A DNA stretch of 56,357 nt from Bacteroidales bacterium (GTDB lineage Bacteria; Planctomycetota; Planctomycetia; Gemmatales; Gemmataceae): positions 1 through 56,357 of the forward strand of contig JAIXLE010000096.1 in the NCBI GenBank assembly GCA_026931725.1, read 5' to 3'. The notes beneath the pieces were generated by a model that saw only the letters and a program-made list of their open reading frames with translations, was not told the origin of the DNA and made no database searches. The translations under genes were made by a program, and so were the position numbers. Positions within the stretch are counted from its first letter, which is position 1; every line of letters starts with the position of its first letter. Positions 33,951 to 41,748 of this stretch are shown piece by piece.

Positions 33951-34286
33951 ATGGCGACAGCACAGTTCGTTCAGGACGGCGATTTCATCGACTACACCCC
34001 GGCGGCGGACGTCGATGCGGGCGATGTAATCCTGCAAGGCGATCTGATCGGCGTGGCCAAGCGGGATATTCCCGCGGGCGTATTGGGATCGCTCGCCCTC
34101 GTCGGTGTCTACGATGTCGCCAAAGTTGCGGCGACCGCCATCACCGCTGGGGCCGTCGCCTATTGGGACAACACCAACAAGGTGGCGACCAACACCTCAA
34201 ACTCCGGGGCGAACAAGACGCTCGGCAAGTTCATCCGAGCGGCGGGTGCTGCCGATGTCACGGCTCGCGTTCGCCTGAGCCAGTGA
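33951..34286 (+). CDS. DUF2190 capsid decoration-like protein
   Basis: 111 residues from ATG 33951 with AAGGAG upstream. FIDYTPAADVDAGDVILQGD, LALVGVYDVAKVAATAITAG and AYWDNTNKVATNTSNSGANK match DUF2190, a beta-rich family that decorates the outside of phage heads. It lies directly after the major capsid gene, the usual place. Confidence 0.88.
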   Translation: MATAQFVQDGDFIDYTPAADVDAGDVILQGDLIGVAKRDIPAGVLGSLALVGVYDVAKVAATAITAGAVAYWDNTNKVATNTSNSGANKTLGKFIRAAGAADVTARVRLSQ

Positions 34287-34294
34287 GGTGAGTG

Positions 34295-34675
34295 ATGCCG
34301 GACATCTTGCAGTTCGGTTCCGACTGGCTGGCCGCGAAGTTGAAGGAACATGCCTCGCGGCCGGTCGTTTACCAACGCGGAATGCTGACGGTCAACGTGC
34401 AGGCCACGGTCGGCCGCACGTTGTTGAAGCTCGACGACGGCTACGGCGGCGTGCGGATGGAGTGGACTGACCGCGACTTCCTCATCCACGCCGAGGACTT
34501 GGTTCTTTCCAGCGTGGTGGTTCTTCCCGAACGCGGCGACCTGATCCGTGAAACCGATGGCGGGAAGGTGTTCATTTACGAAGTGATGGCTCCTGGCAAA
34601 GAACCGCCGTGGCGCTACTCCGATGTCTTCCGCAAACTGCTGCGGATTCACACCAAGCAAGTGGGAGTGGAGTAA
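34295..34675 (+). CDS. Head-tail joining-region protein
   Basis: 126 residues from ATG 34295 (a GTG three bases earlier is also possible). It is beta-rich: VVYQRGMLTVNVQATVGRTL, MEWTDRDFLIHAEDLVL, VVVLPERGDLIRETDGGKVF. The layout fits the head-tail adaptor or tail-attachment proteins found at this point in many siphophages, but no exact family is claimed. The stop overlaps the next ATG. Confidence 0.7.
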   Translation: MPDILQFGSDWLAAKLKEHASRPVVYQRGMLTVNVQATVGRTLLKLDDGYGGVRMEWTDRDFLIHAEDLVLSSVVVLPERGDLIRETDGGKVFIYEVMAPGKEPPWRYSDVFRKLLRIHTKQVGVE

Positions 34676-35103
34676 TGCCGGCCACCATCGTGAGCATTGC
34701 GGAAGCCGTGGTTGATGAACTCAACGATGCCGACTTCAGCCAGGAGTTGACGGCGGCCCGGCACTACCTGCCCCGGTTCGAGTTGGGCGACATGACCACG
34801 CCGCATGTGAGTGTCGTGCCCCGGTCGATTGCCTCAACCGGCTTGGACCGCAACCGCGATGTCTTCGAGTACCAGATCGATGTCGCGGTGCAGAAGAAGA
34901 TCGAACCCTCACTGGTGAACCTCGATGCGCTCATGGTGCTGGTGGAAGAGATGGCCGACTACTTCCGCTCGCAACCATTGGCGGGCTACCCGGCAGCGCG
35001 TTGTACGGAAGTCGTCAACAGCCCGGTGTATGCCCCGGAGCATCTGGAGGAGTTTCGGCAGTTCACCAGCGTCCTCACGCTGACCTTCAAGGTCTGGAGG
35101 TAG
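34675..35103 (+). CDS. Tail terminator-like / neck protein
   Basis: 142 residues from ATG 34675. It begins with a helix (TIVSIAEAVVDELNDADF), followed by strands (HVSVVPRSIASTGLDRNRDV) and VFEYQIDVAVQKKIE, an order seen in lambda gpU-like tail terminators. It sits between the joining protein and the gene broken by the IS element, where a tail terminator is expected. Assigned by position and size. Confidence 0.65.
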   Translation: MPATIVSIAEAVVDELNDADFSQELTAARHYLPRFELGDMTTPHVSVVPRSIASTGLDRNRDVFEYQIDVAVQKKIEPSLVNLDALMVLVEEMADYFRSQPLAGYPAARCTEVVNSPVYAPEHLEEFRQFTSVLTLTFKVWR

Positions 35104-35180
35104 CCGGTGATCGGGATGAGCTTTGAAGCGGCGAAGAAGGGGTTCTTCGACCGGGCCGACGTTCAGAAGCGAGTCGATAA

Positions 35181-36526
35181 GGCATCCGGTAGGTGAAAAT
35201 TTACCTGCCGGACGCTTGTTTGGGGCGGATGGTGATGTCATACTTGGGGAGCGTCGCGGAGCGGTCCAGGCGGGCTTCGATCGGCTCCATTTCCGCCTTC
35301 GTCAACTTCACCCCGTCGACGTACGTCCCGCTCAGTACCCCAACCGTGGGGTGGCGACCCTTCCACGTCATCCGTCGCGCGTAGCTCAGGATCACCTCCA
35401 AACTGGTCAGTAACGCCCCGCCCCACTTCCGTTCCAAACTTGACCAGCACCGCTCCACCGGGTTGTACTTGCTGTGGTACGGTGGGTAGTACACCAGTCG
35501 CACCGTCAATCCCGTCGCGTCCACGAACGCCACCATCCGCTTCAAGAACTGGGTTCGTGTGCCCGCGTTGTGGGGGCCGTTGTCCAGATAAATCACCAGC
35601 GTGCGGACGTGTCCCAACCCGCCCCGGACCTGGTCCCACCACCGTCCCAATCCGTCCACCCAGAGGTCACTTGTCTCCCGTGTCCCAAAGAATAGGGACA
35701 ACGCCCCCGTCGCCAGGATCAGGATACCGAGCGGTGTCCATTTGGTCTTCGCGGGCGGGTCATGGTCAAGCCCCTTGGCCGATGTCCCGTCCGATGCCGT
35801 CCGGGTTTTTTCCCCCACGGGCGTATTCGCCTTCGCTCACCTTCGCCTTCGTATCCATCGAGATTTCCAGCGTATGGGGATCGCCCTTGACCTCCGCTTT
35901 CACGGCCGCCACGTTGGCAAAGATGGCATCGGTCGAGGCGATCTTACGAAGGGGTTTGGCCTTGCGAATCCGGGTTAGCCGATATCCCATCCGGTTCAGG
36001 ATGTCCCGCATGGTCCGCTCGCTCGGCACGGCATCGTCGGCGTAGCCCTTGGTCGTCCGCAACAAGTCGCACACTTCGCGGGCGGACATGTTAGTGTACA
36101 CACGCTCGGACTTCAGTTCGGGGTGGGCCTGGGTGCGGGGCTCGACCAGGTCGCGGATGTCCGCGGCCAGTTGGGGGCGGGCGACCTCGGTGGGCACCTT
36201 GCCACGGTCGGCAAAGCGTTCGACACAGCGGATCCCGGTGGCGAGTTCGCGGAGGCCGGTGTCAACGGTGCCGCGTCCCCACCCGAATCGGCGTTCGGCG
36301 GCGCGGGACGAACCGCCGCACAGTACCCGAGTGACCTCGGCCTGGAAGATGCGGCGGCGGTGTCCGGTGAGGGTCCGAGCCGCCAGTCGGAGCAGGTCGT
36401 CGGTTGGGTCGCAGTGTTCGGTGCGGTCCATGGCCCGTCCTCGGGGTGTGAAGTAGGACCATTATCCCACGCCACCCGGTCCAGCGAAAGGCGAATCTAT
36501 GGGTATAAATCCACCCACCGGATGCC
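35181..36526 (-). mobile_element. ISAzo13-family insertion sequence, complete, 1346 bp
   Basis: The ends are imperfect inverted repeats starting GGCATCCGGT (35181-35190) and ACCGGATGCC (36517-36526), extended further as GGTGAAAATTTA against GGTGGATTTATA. TAA flanks both sides (35178-35180, 36527-36529). It carries one transposase gene in two overlapping frames on the minus strand. Confidence 0.9.
35201..36431 (-). CDS. ISAzo13-family transposase, in two frames
   Basis: The first frame starts at ATG 36431 and includes the N-terminal DNA-binding part (AERRFGWGRGTVDTGLRELA, AREVCDLLRTTKGYADD) and the first catalytic Asp in ISMDTKAKV. It runs out at 35766. The second frame (about 35818 to 35201) carries the second Asp in VIYLDNGPHN and the Glu in YNPVERCW. 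The continuity EGEYARGGK-TRTASDG shows that the frames join at a G5-A6 tract (35806-35816 on the plus strand). The shift needed is +1. It may be programmed slippage or simple damage. This is the family known as 'Rhodopirellula transposase'. Confidence 0.85.
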
Positions 36527-36897
36527 TAAGGCCACGCGGAAGGTGCTGTCGAAGTTCGGGGCCTATGTGCGACAGCGGGCGAAGACGAGCATCCGCAAGC
36601 GAAAAGGAATCAGCCCGCCGGGTTCGCCGCCCTATTCGCATGTGGGCTTGCTGAAGAAGTTCCTCTTCTTCGCCTACGACGCTGAGCGGCAGTCGGTGGT
36701 CATCGGCCCGACGCGGATTCGCGAGGCTTCGGAAGCGCCGAAACTCCTGGAGCATGGCGGCGACACCACGCTGGAGACGAAGCGTGGTCGCCAGCGTATC
36801 CGCTATCGACCACGCCCGTTCATGGGTCCGGCGTTCCTCGCGGAGCAAGCGAAGTTGCCCGCACTCTGGCACAACTCGGTTCGTTGAGGAGTCATCG

Positions 36898-37338
36898 ATG
36901 AGCGTGAAATTGGGCCTTGATGCCAAGCTCTACCGTAACACCGGATCGAGCGGGACACCGACCTGGGGCGAAGTCGCCAATGTCAAGGATGTGACACTGA
37001 ACCTGTCCGCCGGTGAGGCCGATGTCACCACCCGCGGCAATGCCGGCTGGAAGGCGACCGTGGCCACGCTCAAGGATGCGTCCATCGAATTCACAATGGT
37101 GTGGGACAACGCGGATACTCACTTCGCCGCGATCCGCGATACGTTTCTCAATCACGCTGCCGTCGATTTCGCCGTGATGGACGGTGACATCACCACGGCC
37201 GGTTCGCAGGGGCTGCGGGCCACCTGCATGGTCACGAACTTCAGTCGCAACGAAGCCCTCGAAGAAGCCATCACGGTCAGCGTGACCGTGAAACCGACCT
37301 TCTCAGCCACACCACCGACCTGGCTGGTCACGACCTGA
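36898..37338 (+). CDS. Major tail tube protein
   Basis: 146 residues from ATG 36898 (GAGGAG upstream). It is a beta-rich protein: KLGLDAKLYRNTGSSGTPTW, VANVKDVTLNLSAGEADVTT, IEFTMVWDNADTHFAAIRDT and EALEEAITVSVTVKPTFSA. The pattern and position (after the neck genes, before the chaperones and tape measure) match siphophage major tail proteins that polymerise into the tail tube. Confidence 0.8.
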   Translation: MSVKLGLDAKLYRNTGSSGTPTWGEVANVKDVTLNLSAGEADVTTRGNAGWKATVATLKDASIEFTMVWDNADTHFAAIRDTFLNHAAVDFAVMDGDITTAGSQGLRATCMVTNFSRNEALEEAITVSVTVKPTFSATPPTWLVTT

Positions 37339-37362
37339 TTTTACCCTTTTGGAGAACCACCC

Positions 37363-38370
37363 ATGCGCTGTCTGTCTGTTCTGTCCGCGTTGATGTTTGC
37401 GACATGTGCCACGGGTGCGGAACCGATCCGGATCGTCGGCAAGACCGATTACCCGTCGCATTCGCTGGTGCGATTGCGTGCCGAGAACGTCGATCCCAAG
37501 GCGGCGATCCTCTGGCGGGTCCACCCGTCGCAGGATGTGCAAAAAGCGACCACCCCGCGTGAAGTACTGGAATTCGCGGCTCATCCCGGCCGCTACGAGA
37601 TCGAACTGCTGGTGATTCAGCAATCAGACGGTGGACTCACCGTGGGGGAGAGTCAGATCATGGTGACGGTCGCGGGCTGTGGTCCGGTGCCGCCGGAGCC
37701 CAAGCCGTCTCCCACGCCGCCGAAGGCCGATCCCGTCGCGGCCATCGGCAAGCTGCGTTTCGGCAATTCCGGCTGCACCGCCACGGTGATTTACCCGCGT
37801 CGGCCCGACGGCAAATGGGACATCCTGACCGCGTCGCATTGCACCGGCGGGCCCGGCAGTCGCGGCACTTTCACCCTCAAGGACGGACGCACACTCGCTG
37901 TCACCGTCACGGCTCGCAATACGAGTTCGGATCTCACCTGGCTGGTCACGGACGAGATCGTCGAGACTCTGCCGTTCGCCATGCTCGCGACCCAAAACCC
38001 GACGGTCGGCACGGCCGTCTGGCACAGTGGCTATGGGGTCGATCGGCCTGGCAACCGGGAAGACGGCCAGATCATCGGCGGCGAAACAGCCGACGGCCAG
38101 TTGCAGATGGAACTCAACGTCTCATCGGGCGATTCGGGCGGCGGCATTTTCCGCAACGACACCAACGAGTTGATTTCGGTCGTCTGCTGCACACAGGCGC
38201 GTGGGCGGAAGACCACCATGTACGGCGGCAGTGCCGAACAGGCGGCCCGACTGCGACCGGTAACGAAGACCGATTCGGATGTCTGGCAACCTCTCGAAAT
38301 CCCGGTCTGCTTCGCCCGGCGAACAGACGAACGGTGGCAACCGCTCGAAATTCCCTTACGGAGCAAATGA
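37363..38370 (+). CDS. Secreted trypsin-like serine protease inside the tail operon
   Basis: 335 residues with a signal peptide (MRCLSVLSALMFATCATG, cleavage near residue 18-19). Residues 20-105 form an Ig-like or lectin-like beta domain, followed by a Pro-rich linker (PPEPKPSPTPPK). The trypsin-like domain (about 127-300) has His159 in LTASHC, Asp190 in SSDLTWLV and Ser258 in GDSGGG, so all three catalytic residues are present. The tail ends with two copies of WQPLEIP (308-314 and 325-331). The start has GGAGAA upstream. A host-exported protease is odd between the tail tube and chaperone genes; it could be cargo that alters the cell surface, or a virion protein that digests it. Confidence 0.85.
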   Translation: MRCLSVLSALMFATCATGAEPIRIVGKTDYPSHSLVRLRAENVDPKAAILWRVHPSQDVQKATTPREVLEFAAHPGRYEIELLVIQQSDGGLTVGESQIMVTVAGCGPVPPEPKPSPTPPKADPVAAIGKLRFGNSGCTATVIYPRRPDGKWDILTASHCTGGPGSRGTFTLKDGRTLAVTVTARNTSSDLTWLVTDEIVETLPFAMLATQNPTVGTAVWHSGYGVDRPGNREDGQIIGGETADGQLQMELNVSSGDSGGGIFRNDTNELISVVCCTQARGRKTTMYGGSAEQAARLRPVTKTDSDVWQPLEIPVCFARRTDERWQPLEIPLRSK

Positions 38371-38867
38371 TGCACCGCTTTTGCGACAACGCCGGCCGGA
38401 CCTGGATCGTCTCGATCAACGTGACCGCGATCAAACGAGTGCGAGGTCTGGTCGGCATCGACCTTTACAAGCTCATCGACGACGGCTTCCAGCCGCTGGG
38501 GACATTGGTGGCCGATCCGGTGCGGTTGGCCGACGTGCTCTACTGTCTGTGCCAGGACGAAGCCGACGCGAAGAGCATTTCGGATGAAGATTTCGGCCGG
38601 GCGCTGGCCGGTGACGCGATCACGCTGGCGGCCGATGCCTTCGTCGAGGAACTGATTGATTTTTTCCCCGATGCCCGGACGCGGGCCAGTCTCACAAAAG
38701 TGCTGGCGGCCGGGCGGAAGGTGCGGGATCGACTGCTCGACCATGCCGAGAGAGTGATCGCGTCGCTCGACGTGGACAAGGCAGCGAGCCGGTTGATCGC
38801 CTCGTGTGGGAACTCGCCGGTGTCCTCGGACTCGATCCCGGCCCGTTCACCCTCCGCGAACTCCTGA
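38367..38867 (+). CDS. Tail assembly chaperone-like protein (upstream ORF)
   Basis: 166 residues; ATG 38367 or 38370, overlapping the protease stop. Residues 1-110 alternate strand and helix (RTWIVSINVTAIKRVRGLVG, DGFQPLGTLVADPVRLADVL, DEDFGRALAGDAITLAADAF). The end is polar (SGNSPVSSD-like). It overlaps the next ORF by 64 bp in the -1 frame, as lambda G and G-T genes do, and precedes the tape measure gene. Whether a fusion is made by frameshifting is not evident; I saw no clear slippery heptamer. Confidence 0.7.
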   Translation: MMHRFCDNAGRTWIVSINVTAIKRVRGLVGIDLYKLIDDGFQPLGTLVADPVRLADVLYCLCQDEADAKSISDEDFGRALAGDAITLAADAFVEELIDFFPDARTRASLTKVLAAGRKVRDRLLDHAERVIASLDVDKAASRLIASCGNSPVSSDSIPARSPSANS

Positions 38868-39082
38868 CGATGGCGGAGTCCGCCGGTCGTGAGCGGTGGA
38901 CGCATACGTCCGCCGTGTTGGCCCTGCTGGCGAATGTCCACCGCGACCCCAAAAAGGGACGAGCCTTCACGACGGCCGACTTCCATCCGTATTTGCGACA
39001 CGTGGAACGGACGGACATAAAGGTCGGTATCGGCGTGCTGAGACAAGTATTCGTGGATCAACCGCATGCGGGGAGAAGCTGA
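38804..39082 (+). CDS. Tail assembly chaperone-like protein (downstream ORF)
   Basis: 92 residues from GTG 38804. VWELAGVLGLDPGPFTLREL, AESAGRERWTHTSAVLALLA and VHRDPKKGRAFTTADFHPYL are typical of the small phage protein that precedes tape measure genes, with the 'NxxRDPKK..' signature. The stop overlaps the tape measure ATG. It overlaps the upstream ORF in the -1 frame. Confidence 0.7.
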   Translation: MWELAGVLGLDPGPFTLRELLTMAESAGRERWTHTSAVLALLANVHRDPKKGRAFTTADFHPYLRHVERTDIKVGIGVLRQVFVDQPHAGRS

Positions 39083-40902
39083 TGTCCACAGCAGGCGGCA
39101 TTCGTGCGGGCGCGGCTTACGTCGAATTGTCCGTGAAGGACAACCGGCTGACACGCGGCTTGAATGCCGCCGCGGCTCGTCTCAAGGCTTTTGGGGCCGG
39201 GATCACGGGGCTTGGCCTGAAGATCGGCGCGTTGGGTGCCGGGGCACTCGCGTCACTGATCCCGGCACTGGAGACGATCCGGGAACAGGCCCAACTCGCC
39301 GGTGCCGCCGATGCGTTCGGACTCTCGGCCGAGAAAGCCTCCCGACTCTTCGGACTCCTGCAAGCGGGCGGGAGCGACATTCGGGACGCGACCGAAGGAT
39401 TCGTGACCTTCAACCAGCGAGTCTCGGATGCACTGTCCGGGACTGGTGAGACCGCCGCGAACCTGTTCAAGACCCTCGGTGTCTCCGCGAAAGAATTCGA
39501 GGGTCTCGATACGGCCGACCGCTTCACCAGGCTGCTCGATGCCCTCCGCGCGTTGCCGGAACCCACGAAACGTGTGCAGATGTTATTGGCCGCCGTCGGC
39601 GAGGACACGGGCAAGAACCTGATCCCGCTGCTCTCGATGAGCGAGGACGAGGTACGGGCCCTGGGCGATGCCTTCGAGCAGTCCGGGGCCGACCTCGCCC
39701 AGGGCCGCGAGTCGCAACGAGCCTACGCCCTCGCCACGGCGCAACTGTCGGCGGTCTGGCGGCAGGTGGTCGGCGCGATCGCTCCGGCCATCGGCGAACT
39801 GGCCAAATGGGTCGCAAAGGCGGCACAGCCCGTCATCGCCTGGGTCCGTGAGAATCACGCGATGGTCCGAACAGCGGCGCTGGTCGCGGCGGGACTACTC
39901 GGCGCGGGCGCGGCCCTGGTCACAGTCGGCATCGCGGTCAGTGCGGCCGGGTCCGCTATTGGCGGGCTGGTGACGATGTTCTCGACGCTCGGCACGGTGA
40001 TCGGCGTGATCGGTTCCGTACTCGGTGCCCTGATGTCGCCGATCGGACTCGTGGCGGCGGCATTCGCCGGTCTGGGCTATCTCTTCGTGACCCAAACCGC
40101 AGCCGGGCAGCAGATGGTGCGAGAACTCAGCGCGGGGTTCACGAGTTTCGCGGAGACGGCGAAGACGGCCTGGGGCGGGATCGTCGCGGCGATCCAGGCC
40201 GGCGATCTCCAACTGGCGGCACAACTGGCACTCGCCGCCGTCAACCTCGAATGGGCGAAAGCGGTGCTCTGGTGGACCGAGAAGTGGAACGCCTTCAAGA
40301 GCCTCTTCGTGGACGGCTGGCACGATGCCGTGGCCGGCCTGAAGCTGATGTTTTGGGACTTTTCGGCCTGGATCGCCCGCACGTTCGCCGGGGCCATTGA
40401 GAAGCTCGTCCAGGCAACAGCCTGGGCCGCCGACAAGCTCGGCCTGGGCGACCTGGCCAAGGATCTCCGCGCGAACTTCGACTTCTCCGACGAGAACATC
40501 AATCGCAACCGCGACCGGATCAAGAGTCAGATTCTCGACGATCGGCAACAACGGCAACGCGATGTCGCCGCCGCTCGAAACGATGATGCGGCCGAGGCAA
40601 TGGACGATGTGCGGAAGGCGGCGGATGCATTGCGGGACGCGGTGCGGGAAGCGGAACAACGCCGCAATGCGATTCCCGAACGTGTCCCGCCGATGGTGCG
40701 GGAACGTGCGATGTCGTCGCTCGATGATGTCGTCGATCTCTCGAAGAAGCTCGACGTACAGGGGACGTTCAACGCGATGTCCATTCGTGGACTCGGCAGC
40801 GATTCACTCAACGCCCGCACGGCACGAGCCGTGGACCAGATCAACGGCAATGTCGCCGTGCTGGTGAATGAAGCCCGGCACGGCGGCATCGTTTTCGGAT
40901 AG
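39082..40902 (+). CDS. Tail tape measure protein
   Basis: 606 residues from ATG 39082. It is Ala-rich and helical. GGIRAGAAYVELSVKDNRLT and LNAAAARLKAFGAGITGLGL open it; DAFGLSAEKASRLFGLLQAG fits the tape measure N-domain. Hydrophobic segments at about 262-330 (AALVAAGLLGAGAALVTVGI and SVLGALMSPIGLVAAAFAGL) are the membrane-active part found in such proteins. A coiled region with many Arg, Asp and Ala lies at 475-560. The length sets tail length: about 600 residues predicts a short tail near 90 nm by the usual 0.15 nm per residue. Confidence 0.88.
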   Translation: MSTAGGIRAGAAYVELSVKDNRLTRGLNAAAARLKAFGAGITGLGLKIGALGAGALASLIPALETIREQAQLAGAADAFGLSAEKASRLFGLLQAGGSDIRDATEGFVTFNQRVSDALSGTGETAANLFKTLGVSAKEFEGLDTADRFTRLLDALRALPEPTKRVQMLLAAVGEDTGKNLIPLLSMSEDEVRALGDAFEQSGADLAQGRESQRAYALATAQLSAVWRQVVGAIAPAIGELAKWVAKAAQPVIAWVRENHAMVRTAALVAAGLLGAGAALVTVGIAVSAAGSAIGGLVTMFSTLGTVIGVIGSVLGALMSPIGLVAAAFAGLGYLFVTQTAAGQQMVRELSAGFTSFAETAKTAWGGIVAAIQAGDLQLAAQLALAAVNLEWAKAVLWWTEKWNAFKSLFVDGWHDAVAGLKLMFWDFSAWIARTFAGAIEKLVQATAWAADKLGLGDLAKDLRANFDFSDENINRNRDRIKSQILDDRQQRQRDVAAARNDDAAEAMDDVRKAADALRDAVREAEQRRNAIPERVPPMVRERAMSSLDDVVDLSKKLDVQGTFNAMSIRGLGSDSLNARTARAVDQINGNVAVLVNEARHGGIVFG

Positions 40903-40910
40903 GAGAACTC

Positions 40911-41747
40911 ATGCCGGTCATTATCGAGAAATTTGATAGCGGCAGTGCGACGGTCGGGCCGGACAGCCCCTCGGTGGATCTGCTCTACGCGGTCATCGGC
41001 AGCGAAAGTGACCTTGATGTACGGGCACTGGTCGAGGCGACCATTCCGGCGATTTGCCGGGGCATGGTCTTCCAGAACTACCATATCGAACACAAGGGCG
41101 GCGGCATTTGGGACGTGTCGGTTCGATATGGCCGCCTCGAAGGGGAGGCTTCCGAAACGCCGGAAACGGGAGATCCACCAGCCCAGGCCGAGGACACGCT
41201 CGGCTCCAGCTACAGTTTTGAGACATCGGGCGGGACACAACACATCACACAATCCCTGCAGACCGTCGGTCGCTACGGCAAGCCGGGCAAGAACCCGCCC
41301 GACCTCAAGGGAACCATCGGCTTCAACAACGACTCGGTGGAAGGATGCGACATCACCGTGCCGGTGTTTCGCTTCACGATCACACATGCGATCCCGGTGG
41401 CGCTGGTCACATTCGGCTACGCGGTCACGCTCTTCCAACTGACCGGTAAAGTCAACAACGCTCCATTCAAGGGGTTTGCCGCCGGTGAGGTTCTGTTCCT
41501 CGGCGCGTCGGGTCAGCGTCGTGATTCGGAGAAATGGGAGATCAGTTTTGCGTTCACCGCCAGCCCGAACACCGCCGGCCTGCAAGTTGGGGACATCGCC
41601 GGTATCGCCAAGAAGGGCTGGGAGTATCTGTGGGTGCGTTACGCGGATGTGGAGGACCAGAAGGTGCTGGTGAAGCAACCGGAGTCGGTCCACGTCGAGC
41701 GGGTTTACGACTCGGCCAACTTTGCACTTCTCGGAATCGGAGTTTGA
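40911..41747 (+). CDS. Phage tail-region protein, unknown
   Basis: 278 residues from ATG 40911 (AGGAGA upstream). It is predicted beta-rich: VDLLYAVIGSESDLDVRALV, FQNYHIEHKGGGIWDVSVRY, HITQSLQTVGRYGKPGKNPP, WEISFAFTASPNTAGLQVGD. The pattern recalls tail proteins that form rings at the tail tip (distal tail-like), and its position directly after the tape measure fits this. The following gene starts two bases after its stop. I recognise no named family. Confidence 0.65.
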   Translation: MPVIIEKFDSGSATVGPDSPSVDLLYAVIGSESDLDVRALVEATIPAICRGMVFQNYHIEHKGGGIWDVSVRYGRLEGEASETPETGDPPAQAEDTLGSSYSFETSGGTQHITQSLQTVGRYGKPGKNPPDLKGTIGFNNDSVEGCDITVPVFRFTITHAIPVALVTFGYAVTLFQLTGKVNNAPFKGFAAGEVLFLGASGQRRDSEKWEISFAFTASPNTAGLQVGDIAGIAKKGWEYLWVRYADVEDQKVLVKQPESVHVERVYDSANFALLGIGV

Positions 41748-41748
41748 G

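Larger units (their letters stand above)
35107..36887 (+). pseudogene. HK97 gp10-like minor tail/neck protein gene, split by an ISAzo13 insertion
   Basis: The 5' part (GTG 35107 to 35180) encodes MSFEAAKKGFFDRADVQKRV and continues after the IS (from 36530) with ATRKVLSKFGAYVRQRAKTS to the stop at 36887. Removing the IS and one TAA copy gives exactly 144 codons, in frame, with VDK-ATRK across the join. The protein is basic, and the GSPPYSHVGLLKK segment resembles gp10-like tail completion proteins. While interrupted, it should stop production of functional tails unless the downstream half is used alone (ATG 36522 would give most of it). Confidence 0.85.

Noticed and set aside
35800-35820. A-AAA-AAC as a -1 programmed frameshift site in the IS transposase
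   Set aside because: The heptamer is present on the coding strand, but the downstream catalytic half is in the +1 frame, not the -1 frame.
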